A stretch of DNA of 12,598 nucleotides from Chloroflexota bacterium. GTDB taxonomy: Bacteria > Chloroflexota > Limnocylindria > Limnocylindrales > CSP1-4. The DNA is taken from the NCBI GenBank assembly GCA_021802185.1, contig JAKAAV010000019.1, positions 1 to 12,598 of the forward strand, read 5' to 3'. Below the pieces are notes generated by a model. It was not told the origin of the DNA. It ran no database searches and was given only the letters and a program-made list of their open reading frames with translations. The stretch's first letter is position 1, and each line of letters starts with the position of its first letter. Shown here one piece after another: positions 1-6,431 of this stretch. The position numbers were made by a program, and so were the translations under genes.

Positions 1-668
1 GCGCCGAGCCGGATGCCGAAGGCTTCCACGCGCGCCCGCACGAAGGCCGCGAAGCTCGCGGAACCCATCAGCCGGCCGTACAGGTCCGCGGGTCCGATCG
101 CGACGACCTGGTACGGCGGCTGGAGGTACGCGCCGTTGAGCAGGATCGAGGAGCCGACGTCGGTGACGCCGCTCGTCGCGGTCACCCGCTCGCCGTTCAC
201 CGCGATCGCCTCCGCGCCGTCGAGCCAGAGCTCGTCCGTGACGGCGCGGAGGTCCGCCGCGCTGACCAGGTAGTCGGCCGGAGCGGCGTCGGGCGGCACC
301 GGCTGCGTCGAGTCCTCGAGCTGCACGACGACCCCGGGCCCCTCGAGATCGACGAGCCCGGCCGCGAGGCGAGCGCGCTGCAGCTCGTCGTTCAGCTCGG
401 TGACGAGCGCGTCGTTGCCCGCCGACGCCGCCTCGAGCTGCTCCACCTGCGAACGCAGCTGCAGGATCTGCGACTTCAGTGCGTCCTGCTCGCGCTGCAG
501 CTCGGTCGCCGTCTCGACGAGCGGTGGCCGTTCCTGGGTCGTGTATCGGACGCGCGAGGGTTCCGCGGCCGCCTGCGCCGTCATGAGGAACCCGAGCACG
601 AGCAGCGCCGCGCCGAGGGTGAGCTGCCAGCTCGGCACCGCGCGGAGACGCCGCAACACGCGCCTCAT
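1..668 (-). CDS. DUF881 family membrane-anchored coiled-coil protein (C-terminus beyond window)
   Basis: The gene is incomplete: 222 codons are visible and the reading frame runs off base 1. Residues 1-12 are basic, 14-35 form one hydrophobic helix (WQLTLGAALLVLGFLMTAQA), and about 52-102 form a heptad-rich coiled coil (TELQREQDALKSQILQLRSQ and onward). The DUF881 domain starts near residue 104 with LVDLEGPGVVVQLEDS, followed by DLRAVTDELWLDGAEAIAVN. This is the family of Bacillus YlxW/YlxX and of actinobacterial proteins beside the DUF1290 small basic protein and cell-division genes; their exact function is unknown. The layout suggests a short cytoplasmic tail and an extracytoplasmic coiled coil plus domain. 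The ATG overlaps the TGA of the upstream peptidase gene as ATGA, so translation is probably coupled. The family call is firm; a role in division or envelope is inferred from relatives only. Confidence 0.85.
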   Translation of the reverse strand, partial: MRRVLRRLRAVPSWQLTLGAALLVLGFLMTAQAAAEPSRVRYTTQERPPLVETATELQREQDALKSQILQLRSQVEQLEAASAGNDALVTELNDELQRARLAAGLVDLEGPGVVVQLEDSTQPVPPDAAPADYLVSAADLRAVTDELWLDGAEAIAVNGERVTATSGVTDVGSSILLNGAYLQPPYQVVAIGPADLYGRLMGSASFAAFVRARVEAFGIRLG

Positions 669-2032
669 CCGGTCTCGCCCGTCGTCTCGCCCGCCGTGGG
701 TGCCGCGTCGTTCGCTGGCCCGCCGTGCGGTTCGCCCCGCAGCGTGAGGGGGCGACGGATCCGGGGGCGCCGGCGCCGGAGCGCCGCGATCGCGGCCCCG
801 AGTCCGGCCAACGTGATCCCGGACACGGGCGCCGCCGACGGCACGGCCGGCCATCCGGGCGGCACCGGGCCAGGTGGCGCGGGGCGCGGACCGTACGCGG
901 CGGGCGACGTCGCGCCGATCGAGGACAGCCAGGCGGCCTCGAAGGCCGCTGCCGAGGTGTGCGTCGCCGCCTGGAACGCCTCGTCGTCGGTCGATCCGCG
1001 TGCGTAGGCGGCGAGCAGCGTCCGGAGCGCCGGCTGGCCGTACGTCCGGAGGAAATAGCCGACCGCCGAAACCGCCTCGGCGTAGGACAGGACGAAGGGG
1101 TCGGTCGTCGACGGAAACGCGTCGGTCAGCCCGTCGAGGGGGACGATCATGCCGGCCGCGATGCCCTGCCGCAGGTCCGCGTTCCGCGGCCCGACCCCTT
1201 CCGAGTAGTACACCGCACAGCCCTCGTCGAGCCACAGCGGGGGAGCGTGGTAGGGGTTGTTCGTCGCGACCTCGAAGACGTGATGCGTGATCTCGTGCGC
1301 GATCTCCTCGTCCGGCCAGGTCGACGAGACGTCGGACGGGAGGATCGTCCCGAACGCCGTATGCGTGTCGAGGATGTAGACGCCCGCCGCGTCCGCATTC
1401 GCGCCGCCTCCCACCGCGTCGAAGAACGGCTGCGACGCGCCGTATGCGAAGAAGTCGACATGCGGGACGACGGCGAGGCCGATCGCAGCGGACGCGCGCG
1501 TGACCGCGGCCTCGGCGGCGTTCAGCCAGCCCTGCGCCTGGCCGCGCGTGTACCCGTACCAGTGCAGCGTCACGGTTCGCCCGGAGAGTGTCTGCCACGC
1601 AAACCGCCGGTCGACGACCGTGGCGGTCCCGGTCGGGCTCTCGGCCACCGTCCCGTCGGGAAGCGTCACGCGGACCGCGAACCGGTACACGGTGTTCACC
1701 GACCCCGTGTCGGGCTGCGAGACCCTCACCTGCCACGCGCCGCCCGGCGCCGCGAACGGCGTCACCTCCTCGACGGTCGTCCCCGCGACGAATGGAGCCG
1801 TGACGAGCAGCTCGACACGCGCCGGTCGGACGGCCGAGGTGAACGTGTCCCGGAACACGAGAGGCTGCAGGAGCACGGCGGTGGCCGTTGGAGGATCGAA
1901 CGCGACGCCTGCGGCCGCAACAGGCGCCGTCCCGATGCGGAGCGTGAGCCCGGCGGCGAGCGCGATCGCCGCCGCGAAGATGACGATGCGTGACCGTGGG
2001 GATCGCGATCCAGACCGCGCCGCGTGCGTCAT
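665..2032 (-). CDS. Peptidase MA-like (gluzincin) membrane-anchored metalloprotease
   Basis: 455 residues. Residues 16-41 form an N-terminal signal or anchor helix ending in APVAAAG. Residues 42-145 look like a beta-rich domain (many V/T strands, as in VELLVTAPF and YRFAVRVTLPDG). The catalytic part has HEITH at 246-250 (zinc histidines H246 and H250, catalytic E247), with WLDEG at 268-271 giving E270 as the likely third zinc ligand, typical of peptidase MA-like gluzincins. A proline-rich linker (381-402) leads to a second hydrophobic stretch (403-418) followed by RRRRPRIRR, a stop-transfer pattern. The catalytic domain should therefore lie outside the cytoplasm. The frame is open far upstream, but that part is antisense-like; the ATG at 2032 overlaps the TGA of the solute-binding gene (ATGA), which fixes the start. 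The substrate cannot be told. The family resembles aminopeptidase-like enzymes, but no exopeptidase GxMEN motif is present. Confidence 0.82.
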   Translation of the reverse strand: MTHAARSGSRSPRSRIVIFAAAIALAAGLTLRIGTAPVAAAGVAFDPPTATAVLLQPLVFRDTFTSAVRPARVELLVTAPFVAGTTVEEVTPFAAPGGAWQVRVSQPDTGSVNTVYRFAVRVTLPDGTVAESPTGTATVVDRRFAWQTLSGRTVTLHWYGYTRGQAQGWLNAAEAAVTRASAAIGLAVVPHVDFFAYGASQPFFDAVGGGANADAAGVYILDTHTAFGTILPSDVSSTWPDEEIAHEITHHVFEVATNNPYHAPPLWLDEGCAVYYSEGVGPRNADLRQGIAAGMIVPLDGLTDAFPSTTDPFVLSYAEAVSAVGYFLRTYGQPALRTLLAAYARGSTDDEAFQAATHTSAAAFEAAWLSSIGATSPAAYGPRPAPPGPVPPGWPAVPSAAPVSGITLAGLGAAIAALRRRRPRIRRPLTLRGEPHGGPANDAAPTAGETTGETG

Positions 2033-3765
2033 GGCGCCCACGCCAGCCCCGCGAATCGCGGCGTGCCGAGACCGTTGGTCGTCGCGCCGAGCAGTCCCGT
2101 CCGCGCGAGCGCCCATGATGCCGCCCCGTGCGACCCCCAGGCGGCATAGCTGACCGGCACGACGGGGACCTGGCTCTGCAGGATCGACTGCGCGGATGCG
2201 TACGCCGCCTCCGCCGCCGCGGCCGTCTTCGCGCGTCCCGCGGCGTCGAGCGCCGCCGCGTATGCCGGACTGTCCCAGCCGCCGAAGTTCGAGGTGGCGC
2301 CAGGCCGGAGCAGCATCCCGAGGAAGTCCTCCTGCGCCGGGAAGTCGGCGACCCAGGACATGCTCCACATGTCCGGTGTCCGACCGACGAGCACGGCCGC
2401 GTACGCGTCGGTCTGCTCGATCTCGAGGCGCACCGAGACGCCCAGGTTCTGCTTCAGCTGGTCGACCACTGCCTCGTCGTAGGCCGTGCCGTCGCTCACG
2501 AGCGTGACCGTGGAGAGGCCGCGCCCACCCGGATGGCCGGACGCGGCCAGCGCCGCGCGGGCGGCAGCCGGGTCGAAGGCTGGCAGGTAGTCGGTCGTGG
2601 AGCGTCCGGGGATGCCCGGCGGCACCAACGAGGTGGCCACCGCATCGGGTCCGTCGGCGAGCAGCGCGATCCTGCGCCAGTCCACGGCCTCGGCGAACGC
2701 GAGGCGCACGCGCAGGTCGTCGAACGGCGGTCGGCGCGTGTCGAAGCCGTAGTACGTCACCGTGAGTGACGGCTCCTCGCGCAGCTGGGGCCCGAGCTGG
2801 CGGTCGTAGCGAACCCACAGCGCGTCCGCCTCATCGAGCGGCACGTAGTCGACGGCGCCCGCGTTGAACGCTTCGACGACGCTCCGCCCACCGAGGTCCG
2901 TCACGACCGTCACGGTTCCGATCGCCGGGGTGCCGGCCCAGTACCGCGCGTTCGCCCGCAGCGTGATCGACGACGGTCCCTCGGCTGTCACGACGTACGC
3001 GCCCGAGCCGACGAACGCGGGCGGGACCGTGGTCACGTCGAGCGTCCGGGCCTCCGCGGGCGGCACGACCGCGAGGACCGGGTTCGCGGCGACGGACGGG
3101 AACCACGATGCCGGCGTGACGAGGCGGACGACGACCGTGTCGCCGCTCGCCGAGACCCCGACACCGGACCTGCTGCCCCTTCCCTCGCGGTAGGCGGTGG
3201 CTCCCTGGACGTCGTCGAGGATCGACGCGAGGGGCGCGGCCAGCCGTGGGTCGAGAACGTGGAGCCAGCTCGAGACGACGTCCGAGGCGGTGATCGGCGT
3301 GCCGTCCGAGAACGTGATGCCGGACCGCAGGTGGAACGCGATCGTCAGGCCGTCCCGGGAAACCGTCCACGAGTCGGCCAGTGCGGGGCGGACGGACAGC
3401 GAGGCGTCGCACGCGGTCAGGCCCTCGAACAGCTGGGCCAGCAGCGACGCGGTCCCGGTGTCTCCCTGGCGCGCGGGATCATACGTGGCCGGGAGCCAGC
3501 CGAAGACGCGGACGGTCCCGGCCGCGTGGGTGACTGGTGCCGGCGACGCGCTCGAGACGTTTCGCCCGAGGTCCAGCGCGGTCGCGGGGCCGAGCAGCCC
3601 GACGAGGACGAGCGCGACCAGGAACGCGGCAAGGGCCTTCCGCCGGCGGGACGGCAGAGACGGAGGCGGAATCTGCGGGGGCCAGTCCTCGAGCGGCTCA
3701 CCCCCCGGCACGGGCGATGGATCCCGCGCGTCCCACGAGTCATCGTTGCGCGAGCCGTCGTCCAT
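2029..3765 (-). CDS. Family-5 (peptide/OppA-type) extracellular solute-binding protein, membrane-anchored
   Basis: 578 residues. An acidic, proline-rich cytoplasmic-type N-terminus (1-40) is followed by RRRK and one hydrophobic helix (44-64). There is no lipobox cysteine, so it is anchored by a helix and not by lipid. The SBP_bac_5 fold starts near residue 84. Family-typical stretches are PALADSWTVSRDGLTIAFHL, FSDGTPITASDVVSSW (152-167) and, near the C-terminus, DMWSMSWVADFPAQEDFLGM, LLRPGATSNFGGWDSP and VPVVPVSYA. Relatives capture oligopeptides or similar solutes and hand them to an Opp/Dpp permease. No permease or ATPase for this class is in the window; instead the gene is first in an operon with a metalloprotease and a DUF881 protein. 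Its stop overlaps the protease start as ATGA. A possible -10 (TAGACT) lies 7 nt before the ATG. The family is clear; the ligand and any transport role are unknown. Confidence 0.88.
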   Translation of the reverse strand: MDDGSRNDDSWDARDPSPVPGGEPLEDWPPQIPPPSLPSRRRKALAAFLVALVLVGLLGPATALDLGRNVSSASPAPVTHAAGTVRVFGWLPATYDPARQGDTGTASLLAQLFEGLTACDASLSVRPALADSWTVSRDGLTIAFHLRSGITFSDGTPITASDVVSSWLHVLDPRLAAPLASILDDVQGATAYREGRGSRSGVGVSASGDTVVVRLVTPASWFPSVAANPVLAVVPPAEARTLDVTTVPPAFVGSGAYVVTAEGPSSITLRANARYWAGTPAIGTVTVVTDLGGRSVVEAFNAGAVDYVPLDEADALWVRYDRQLGPQLREEPSLTVTYYGFDTRRPPFDDLRVRLAFAEAVDWRRIALLADGPDAVATSLVPPGIPGRSTTDYLPAFDPAAARAALAASGHPGGRGLSTVTLVSDGTAYDEAVVDQLKQNLGVSVRLEIEQTDAYAAVLVGRTPDMWSMSWVADFPAQEDFLGMLLRPGATSNFGGWDSPAYAAALDAAGRAKTAAAAEAAYASAQSILQSQVPVVPVSYAAWGSHGAASWALARTGLLGATTNGLGTPRFAGLAWAP

Positions 3766-3772
3766 GACCTCG

Positions 3773-3778
3773 AGTCTA
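3773..3778 (-). promoter_or_regulatory. Putative leaderless -10 element (TAGACT) of the solute-binding operon
   Basis: On the minus strand TAGACT lies 7 nt upstream of the ATG at 3765, the spacing seen for TANNNT elements that drive leaderless mRNAs in high-GC bacteria. There is no convincing -35. The TAG of the preceding stress-protein relic frame is part of this hexamer. The purine run GAGG between it and the ATG is too close to act as a normal ribosome-binding site. Confidence 0.4.
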
Positions 3779-4051
3779 GCCGCGGGGAGCGCGGCTTCGC
3801 GGGCCGCCGTCGAGCCCCCGGGAGCATCGTGCCACCGGCTGCCACCATCCGGTCACGGGCGTCCCGAAGCTCGGAGGTGTGAACCCGCCCTGTCGTCCCA
3901 CGGATCGAGCCCCGTCCGCCCTGCGTGGACCGGCACGACGCTGAGCACCTCGATTCGCGCCGGTCAGCCTCGCAATCTCGACGGCGTAGCCGAGGGCGCG
4001 GACTGCCAGCTCGCTGCCGTGGTGGGCGCGCAGCATCCTCTCGCGCCACAT
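3776..4051 (-). pseudogene. Universal stress protein (UspA family) relic, frameshifted and truncated
   Basis: The pieces of a Usp fold appear in order but in different frames. From the ATG at 4051: MWRERMLRAHHGSELAVRAL then GYAVEIARLTGA, matching strand 1 and helix 1 of Usp (usual form ILVAxDGSE; here H replaces the D). From about 3954 to 3853 another frame gives IEVLSVVPVHAGRTGLDPWD, matching strand 2. From about 3884 to 3813 a third frame gives HTSELRDARDRMVAAGGT, matching helix 2. A further frame gives GSTAAREAALPAAR near the end. At least two frameshifts are needed, and only about 90 codons remain against a usual length near 140. The relic begins 10 nt after the permease stop, so it may once have been third gene of the exporter operon. 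Assembly or sequencing error in a GC-rich run is the main alternative, although the missing C-terminus argues for real decay. Confidence 0.6.
3778..3796 (-). terminator. GC hairpin at end of ABC exporter/stress-relic unit
   Basis: AGCCGCG and CGCGGCT form a perfect 7-bp stem around a 5-nt loop. No T-run follows, so a classic intrinsic terminator is not shown. It sits at the very end of the exporter transcription unit and abuts the -10-like TAGACT of the next operon, so it could end the first or modulate the second. Confidence 0.3.
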
Positions 4052-4061
4052 GGCCGCATGC

Positions 4062-5168
4062 CTATTCCCACCGGAAGAACCGAGCGGAGATCGCCAGGCA
4101 GACGACCAGCCAGGCGGCCAGGACCCCCATCCCGACGCCGAGCGGGACGAACGGCGACCCGCCGACCATCACCTGCCGCAGTCCGTCGCCGAGGTACGTG
4201 AGCGGCAGCAGTCGGGCAATGCTCCTCATCCATTCCGGCATGACCTCGATCGGGAAGAAGATCCCCGACAGGAACATCATGAGCACCTGGGCCACCTGGG
4301 TGACGCCATTCGCCGCCTCTTCGGTTCGGGCGAACGATGCGATGACGTAGCCGAGCGCCGTGAACATCAGCGCGCCCAGTGCGACGATCCCGGCGATCAG
4401 CGCCCAGTTGCCCGTGATGCGGACGTGGAACCCGACGAGGCCGATGGCCAGGATGATCGCGGTCTGGACGGCGGCGATCACGAGGCGGAGGAGCACGTTT
4501 GAACCGACCAGGGTCCAGCGCGGGAGCGGCGTGGCGCCGATCCGCTTGAGGATCAGCTTCTCGCGCTGCTGCACGAGCGGGATCGCGGCGAAGATGCCGA
4601 GCTGCATGATCGCCATGGCGAGGATGCTCGGCACGTAGTACGTCGCGCCGCTTGCGATGGCCGTGCCGGCGATCGGCCTGACGGCAACGGACAGGAGCGG
4701 CGGCCGGCCCGAGATGGCCTGGTTCACGCCCGTCGTCACGCCGTCGACGATCTGCTCGATGGCCTGTGCCGTCGAGGTATGGGTGGGGTCCGTGTACAGC
4801 GTCAGCGAGACCGACCCGGTCGTGCCGCCGTCCCCGCGCGCCTTCCCCACGGCGGCACCGTACCCGGCCGGCACGACGATCACCGCGTCGAGCTGTCCCT
4901 GGCGGGTCTGCGCCATGGCCGACGCGTCGCTCATCGGCGTGAGCGTCAGCACCCCCGTCCGCGCGAAGGCCTTCTCCAGGCCGGCCGACGACGCCGTGTG
5001 GTCCAGGTCCACCCAGCCCACCCGGAAGCTCGCCGTGCCCGTCCCGCCGAAGAGCGTCCCGAAGAGGAGCACGAAGATCACCGGGAACGCGATGGTCCAG
5101 AAGAGCGCCGCACGGTCCCGGACGAAGCTCTTGAGATTGGCGATCGTGAGCGCGAGCAGAGCCTCCAC
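4062..5168 (-). CDS. ABC-2 type transporter permease (drug/lipid exporter type)
   Basis: 368 residues. Six predicted membrane helices lie at about 22-40, 177-198, 226-247, 255-278, 291-307 and 340-362. A large extracytoplasmic loop between the first and second (about 41-176) contains VGWVDLDHTASSAGLEKAF and DAVIVVPAGYGAAV, typical of the YhgE/ABC2_membrane_3-like permeases. The stretch VAQVLMMFLSGIFFPIEVMP followed by LPLTYLGDGLRQV is a hallmark of ABC-2 permeases of the DrrB/NodJ kind. It would form the membrane channel for the ATPase encoded 12 nt upstream. The start is GTG at 5168, preceded by AAGGGGGG with a 5-nt spacer, a strong Shine-Dalgarno that overlaps the ATPase stop. The substrate is unknown; antibiotics, lipids or polymers are all possible. 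A stress-protein relic follows 10 nt after the stop. Confidence 0.9.
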   Translation of the reverse strand: MEALLALTIANLKSFVRDRAALFWTIAFPVIFVLLFGTLFGGTGTASFRVGWVDLDHTASSAGLEKAFARTGVLTLTPMSDASAMAQTRQGQLDAVIVVPAGYGAAVGKARGDGGTTGSVSLTLYTDPTHTSTAQAIEQIVDGVTTGVNQAISGRPPLLSVAVRPIAGTAIASGATYYVPSILAMAIMQLGIFAAIPLVQQREKLILKRIGATPLPRWTLVGSNVLLRLVIAAVQTAIILAIGLVGFHVRITGNWALIAGIVALGALMFTALGYVIASFARTEEAANGVTQVAQVLMMFLSGIFFPIEVMPEWMRSIARLLPLTYLGDGLRQVMVGGSPFVPLGVGMGVLAAWLVVCLAISARFFRWE

Positions 5169-5173
5169 GGGGA

Positions 5174-5181
5174 CCCCCCTT
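5174..5181 (-). promoter_or_regulatory. Ribosome-binding site deciding the GTG start of the ABC-2 permease
   Basis: AAGGGGGG on the minus strand, 5 nt before GTG (5168). It overlaps the TGA of the ATPase gene, which implies coupled translation and supports the unusual GTG start. Confidence 0.65.
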
Positions 5182-6119
5182 CAGTCGCGCAGCGCGCGGC
5201 CGGTGAGGTCGAGGAAGACGTCCTCGAGCGTGGCGCGCCGTACCCCCAGCTCCTCGGGAGTGGCGTCGAGCGTCTCTGCCGCGGCCAGGACGGCGCCGAT
5301 CGTCGCCGCGACGTTCGACGTGTACAGGTGCACCTCGCCGCCCTCGAGGACGACGCGGTCCACGCCGGGAAACGCGCGCATGCTGGCGGCATCGAGGCCC
5401 GCGATCGCCGTGAAGTGGACCGCGCGCTCGCGAAAGCGCCGGTTCACGAGCTCGGTGACGTTCCCGAGCTCCAGGATCCGACCGCGATCCATGATCGCGA
5501 GGCGGTCGCAGAGCGCCTCGGCTTCCTCCATGTAGTGCGTCGTCAGAAGGACGGATCGGCCCTCCGCCCGGAGCCCCCTGACGACCTCCCAGAGCGACCG
5601 CCTGGCGGCGGGATCGAGCCCGGTCGTCGGCTCGTCGAGGAAGACGAGCTCGGGGTCGTTGACGAGCGCCAGCGCGACCGACAACCGTTGCTGCTGCCCA
5701 CCCGACAACGTCCGCGTCTGAGCGTCGCGCTTCTCCTCGAGGCCGAGCGCGCCGAGCAGTCGGCGCGCGTCGAGACGACGCGGGAAGAAGCGGCCGAACA
5801 GGTCGATGAGCTCGCCCACCGTCAGGTAGGGGTACAGGGATGCCGTCTGGAGCTGGACGCCGATGCGCGACTTGACGCGTCGCGCATCCCGTCGGGGATC
5901 GAGACCGAGGACGCGGACGGTTCCCGCGTCGAGACTGCGGATGCCCTCGAGGATCTCGATCGTGGTCGTCTTGCCGGCACCGTTCGGGCCGAGCAGCCCG
6001 AACACCTCACCGGCGCGAACCTCGAAGCTCGCGCCCGCGACCGCCTCGAGGTCGCCATAGCGCTTGCGCAGGTCCCTGCACTCGACGACTCGGGCTTCCG
6101 CTGTTCTGGACTCCGTCAT
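5181..6119 (-). CDS. ABC transporter ATP-binding protein (DrrA/CcmA-like exporter ATPase)
   Basis: 312 residues, normal for the family. All nucleotide-binding motifs are intact: Walker A GPNGAGKTT (44-52), Q-loop in GVQLQ (87-91), signature LSGGQQQR (138-145), Walker B LVFLDEP (158-164), D-loop GLDP (167-170) and switch histidine H195 in TTHYMEEAE. The C-terminal 90 residues (about 220-312) form the extra domain of DrrA-type ATPases, ending in ATLEDVFLDLTGRALRD. It hydrolyses ATP at the membrane to power the ABC-2 permease next door. The frame remains open well upstream of 6119, but recognisable similarity starts at VVECRDLRKRYGD, so the ATG at 6119 is preferred. An in-frame GTG eleven codons earlier cannot be excluded. 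The Shine-Dalgarno is weak (GAG before TGGCGG). Confidence 0.92.
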   Translation of the reverse strand: MTESRTAEARVVECRDLRKRYGDLEAVAGASFEVRAGEVFGLLGPNGAGKTTTIEILEGIRSLDAGTVRVLGLDPRRDARRVKSRIGVQLQTASLYPYLTVGELIDLFGRFFPRRLDARRLLGALGLEEKRDAQTRTLSGGQQQRLSVALALVNDPELVFLDEPTTGLDPAARRSLWEVVRGLRAEGRSVLLTTHYMEEAEALCDRLAIMDRGRILELGNVTELVNRRFRERAVHFTAIAGLDAASMRAFPGVDRVVLEGGEVHLYTSNVAATIGAVLAAAETLDATPEELGVRRATLEDVFLDLTGRALRD

Positions 6120-6199
6120 CCGCCACTCGCGCGCCCGGTCGAGGTCCACCGTGATGGCGGGGCACCGGACCCGGCGCGACGATACTCCAGCGGCGACCC

Positions 6200-6221
6200 G
6201 GTTCGTGTCGGGTTCGCGTCG
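6200..6221. repeat. Tandem 11-bp direct repeat upstream of the exporter ATPase
   Basis: GGTTCGTGTCG is followed directly by GGTTCGCGTCG, identical at 10 of 11 positions. It lies about 15 nt upstream of the possible minus-strand -10 (6179-6184), where an activator or repressor could bind. An 11-bp period places both copies on one face of the helix. Confidence 0.4.
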
Positions 6222-6419
6222 GGCGCCCCTGGGTGCTGGACCGGGCCCTTCGCACTGGCGGAGCGATCCCCAGTCGGACGCGGTGTTCGGGAGCGCGGTT
6301 GCGACGACGTCGAACGCCGCCCCACGCGTCGTCGTGCCGGCGCGTCGACCCGGCCCTGATCCGCGCGTCCGAACGTTCATTCCGCGTCTCGGGACCTCCG
6401 AGCCGCCGATCGCGCGCGC

Positions 6420-6425
6420 TACAGT
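6420..6425 (+). promoter_or_regulatory. Putative leaderless -10 element (TACAGT) of the LLM oxidoreductase gene
   Basis: TACAGT ends 6 nt before the ATG at 6432, so transcription would start at or next to the start codon. The gene has no Shine-Dalgarno (CGGACG only), which agrees with a leaderless message. No -35 consensus is visible. The layout mirrors that before the solute-binding gene at 3765. Confidence 0.42.
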
Positions 6426-6431
6426 CGGACG

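Larger units (their letters stand above)
6120..6431. other. Divergent intergenic region between exporter operon and LLM oxidoreductase
   Basis: A 312-nt non-coding spacer that must hold both divergent promoters. On the minus strand TATCGT (6179-6184) fits TANNNT and would give a leader of about 50 nt for the ATPase; no clear -35 is seen. Upstream of it is a tandem 11-bp repeat, GGTTCGTGTCG then GGTTCGCGTCG (6200-6221), which is a candidate operator. On the plus strand TACAGT lies just before the oxidoreductase start. No small gene is convincing here. Confidence 0.45.

Noticed and set aside
2033..2818. Upstream extension of the peptidase frame
   Set aside because: It lies wholly inside the solute-binding gene in another frame and is arginine-rich shadow sequence. 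The ATGA overlap gives a natural start at 2032.
4779..6359. Very long plus-strand open frame antisense to the exporter genes
   Set aside because: Rich in R, E and D runs typical of antisense frames in GC-rich coding DNA. The minus strand carries complete ABC motifs.
6120..6380. Upstream extension of the ABC ATPase frame
   Set aside because: The sequence before residue 1 at 6119 is not ABC-like and would consume the divergent promoter region.
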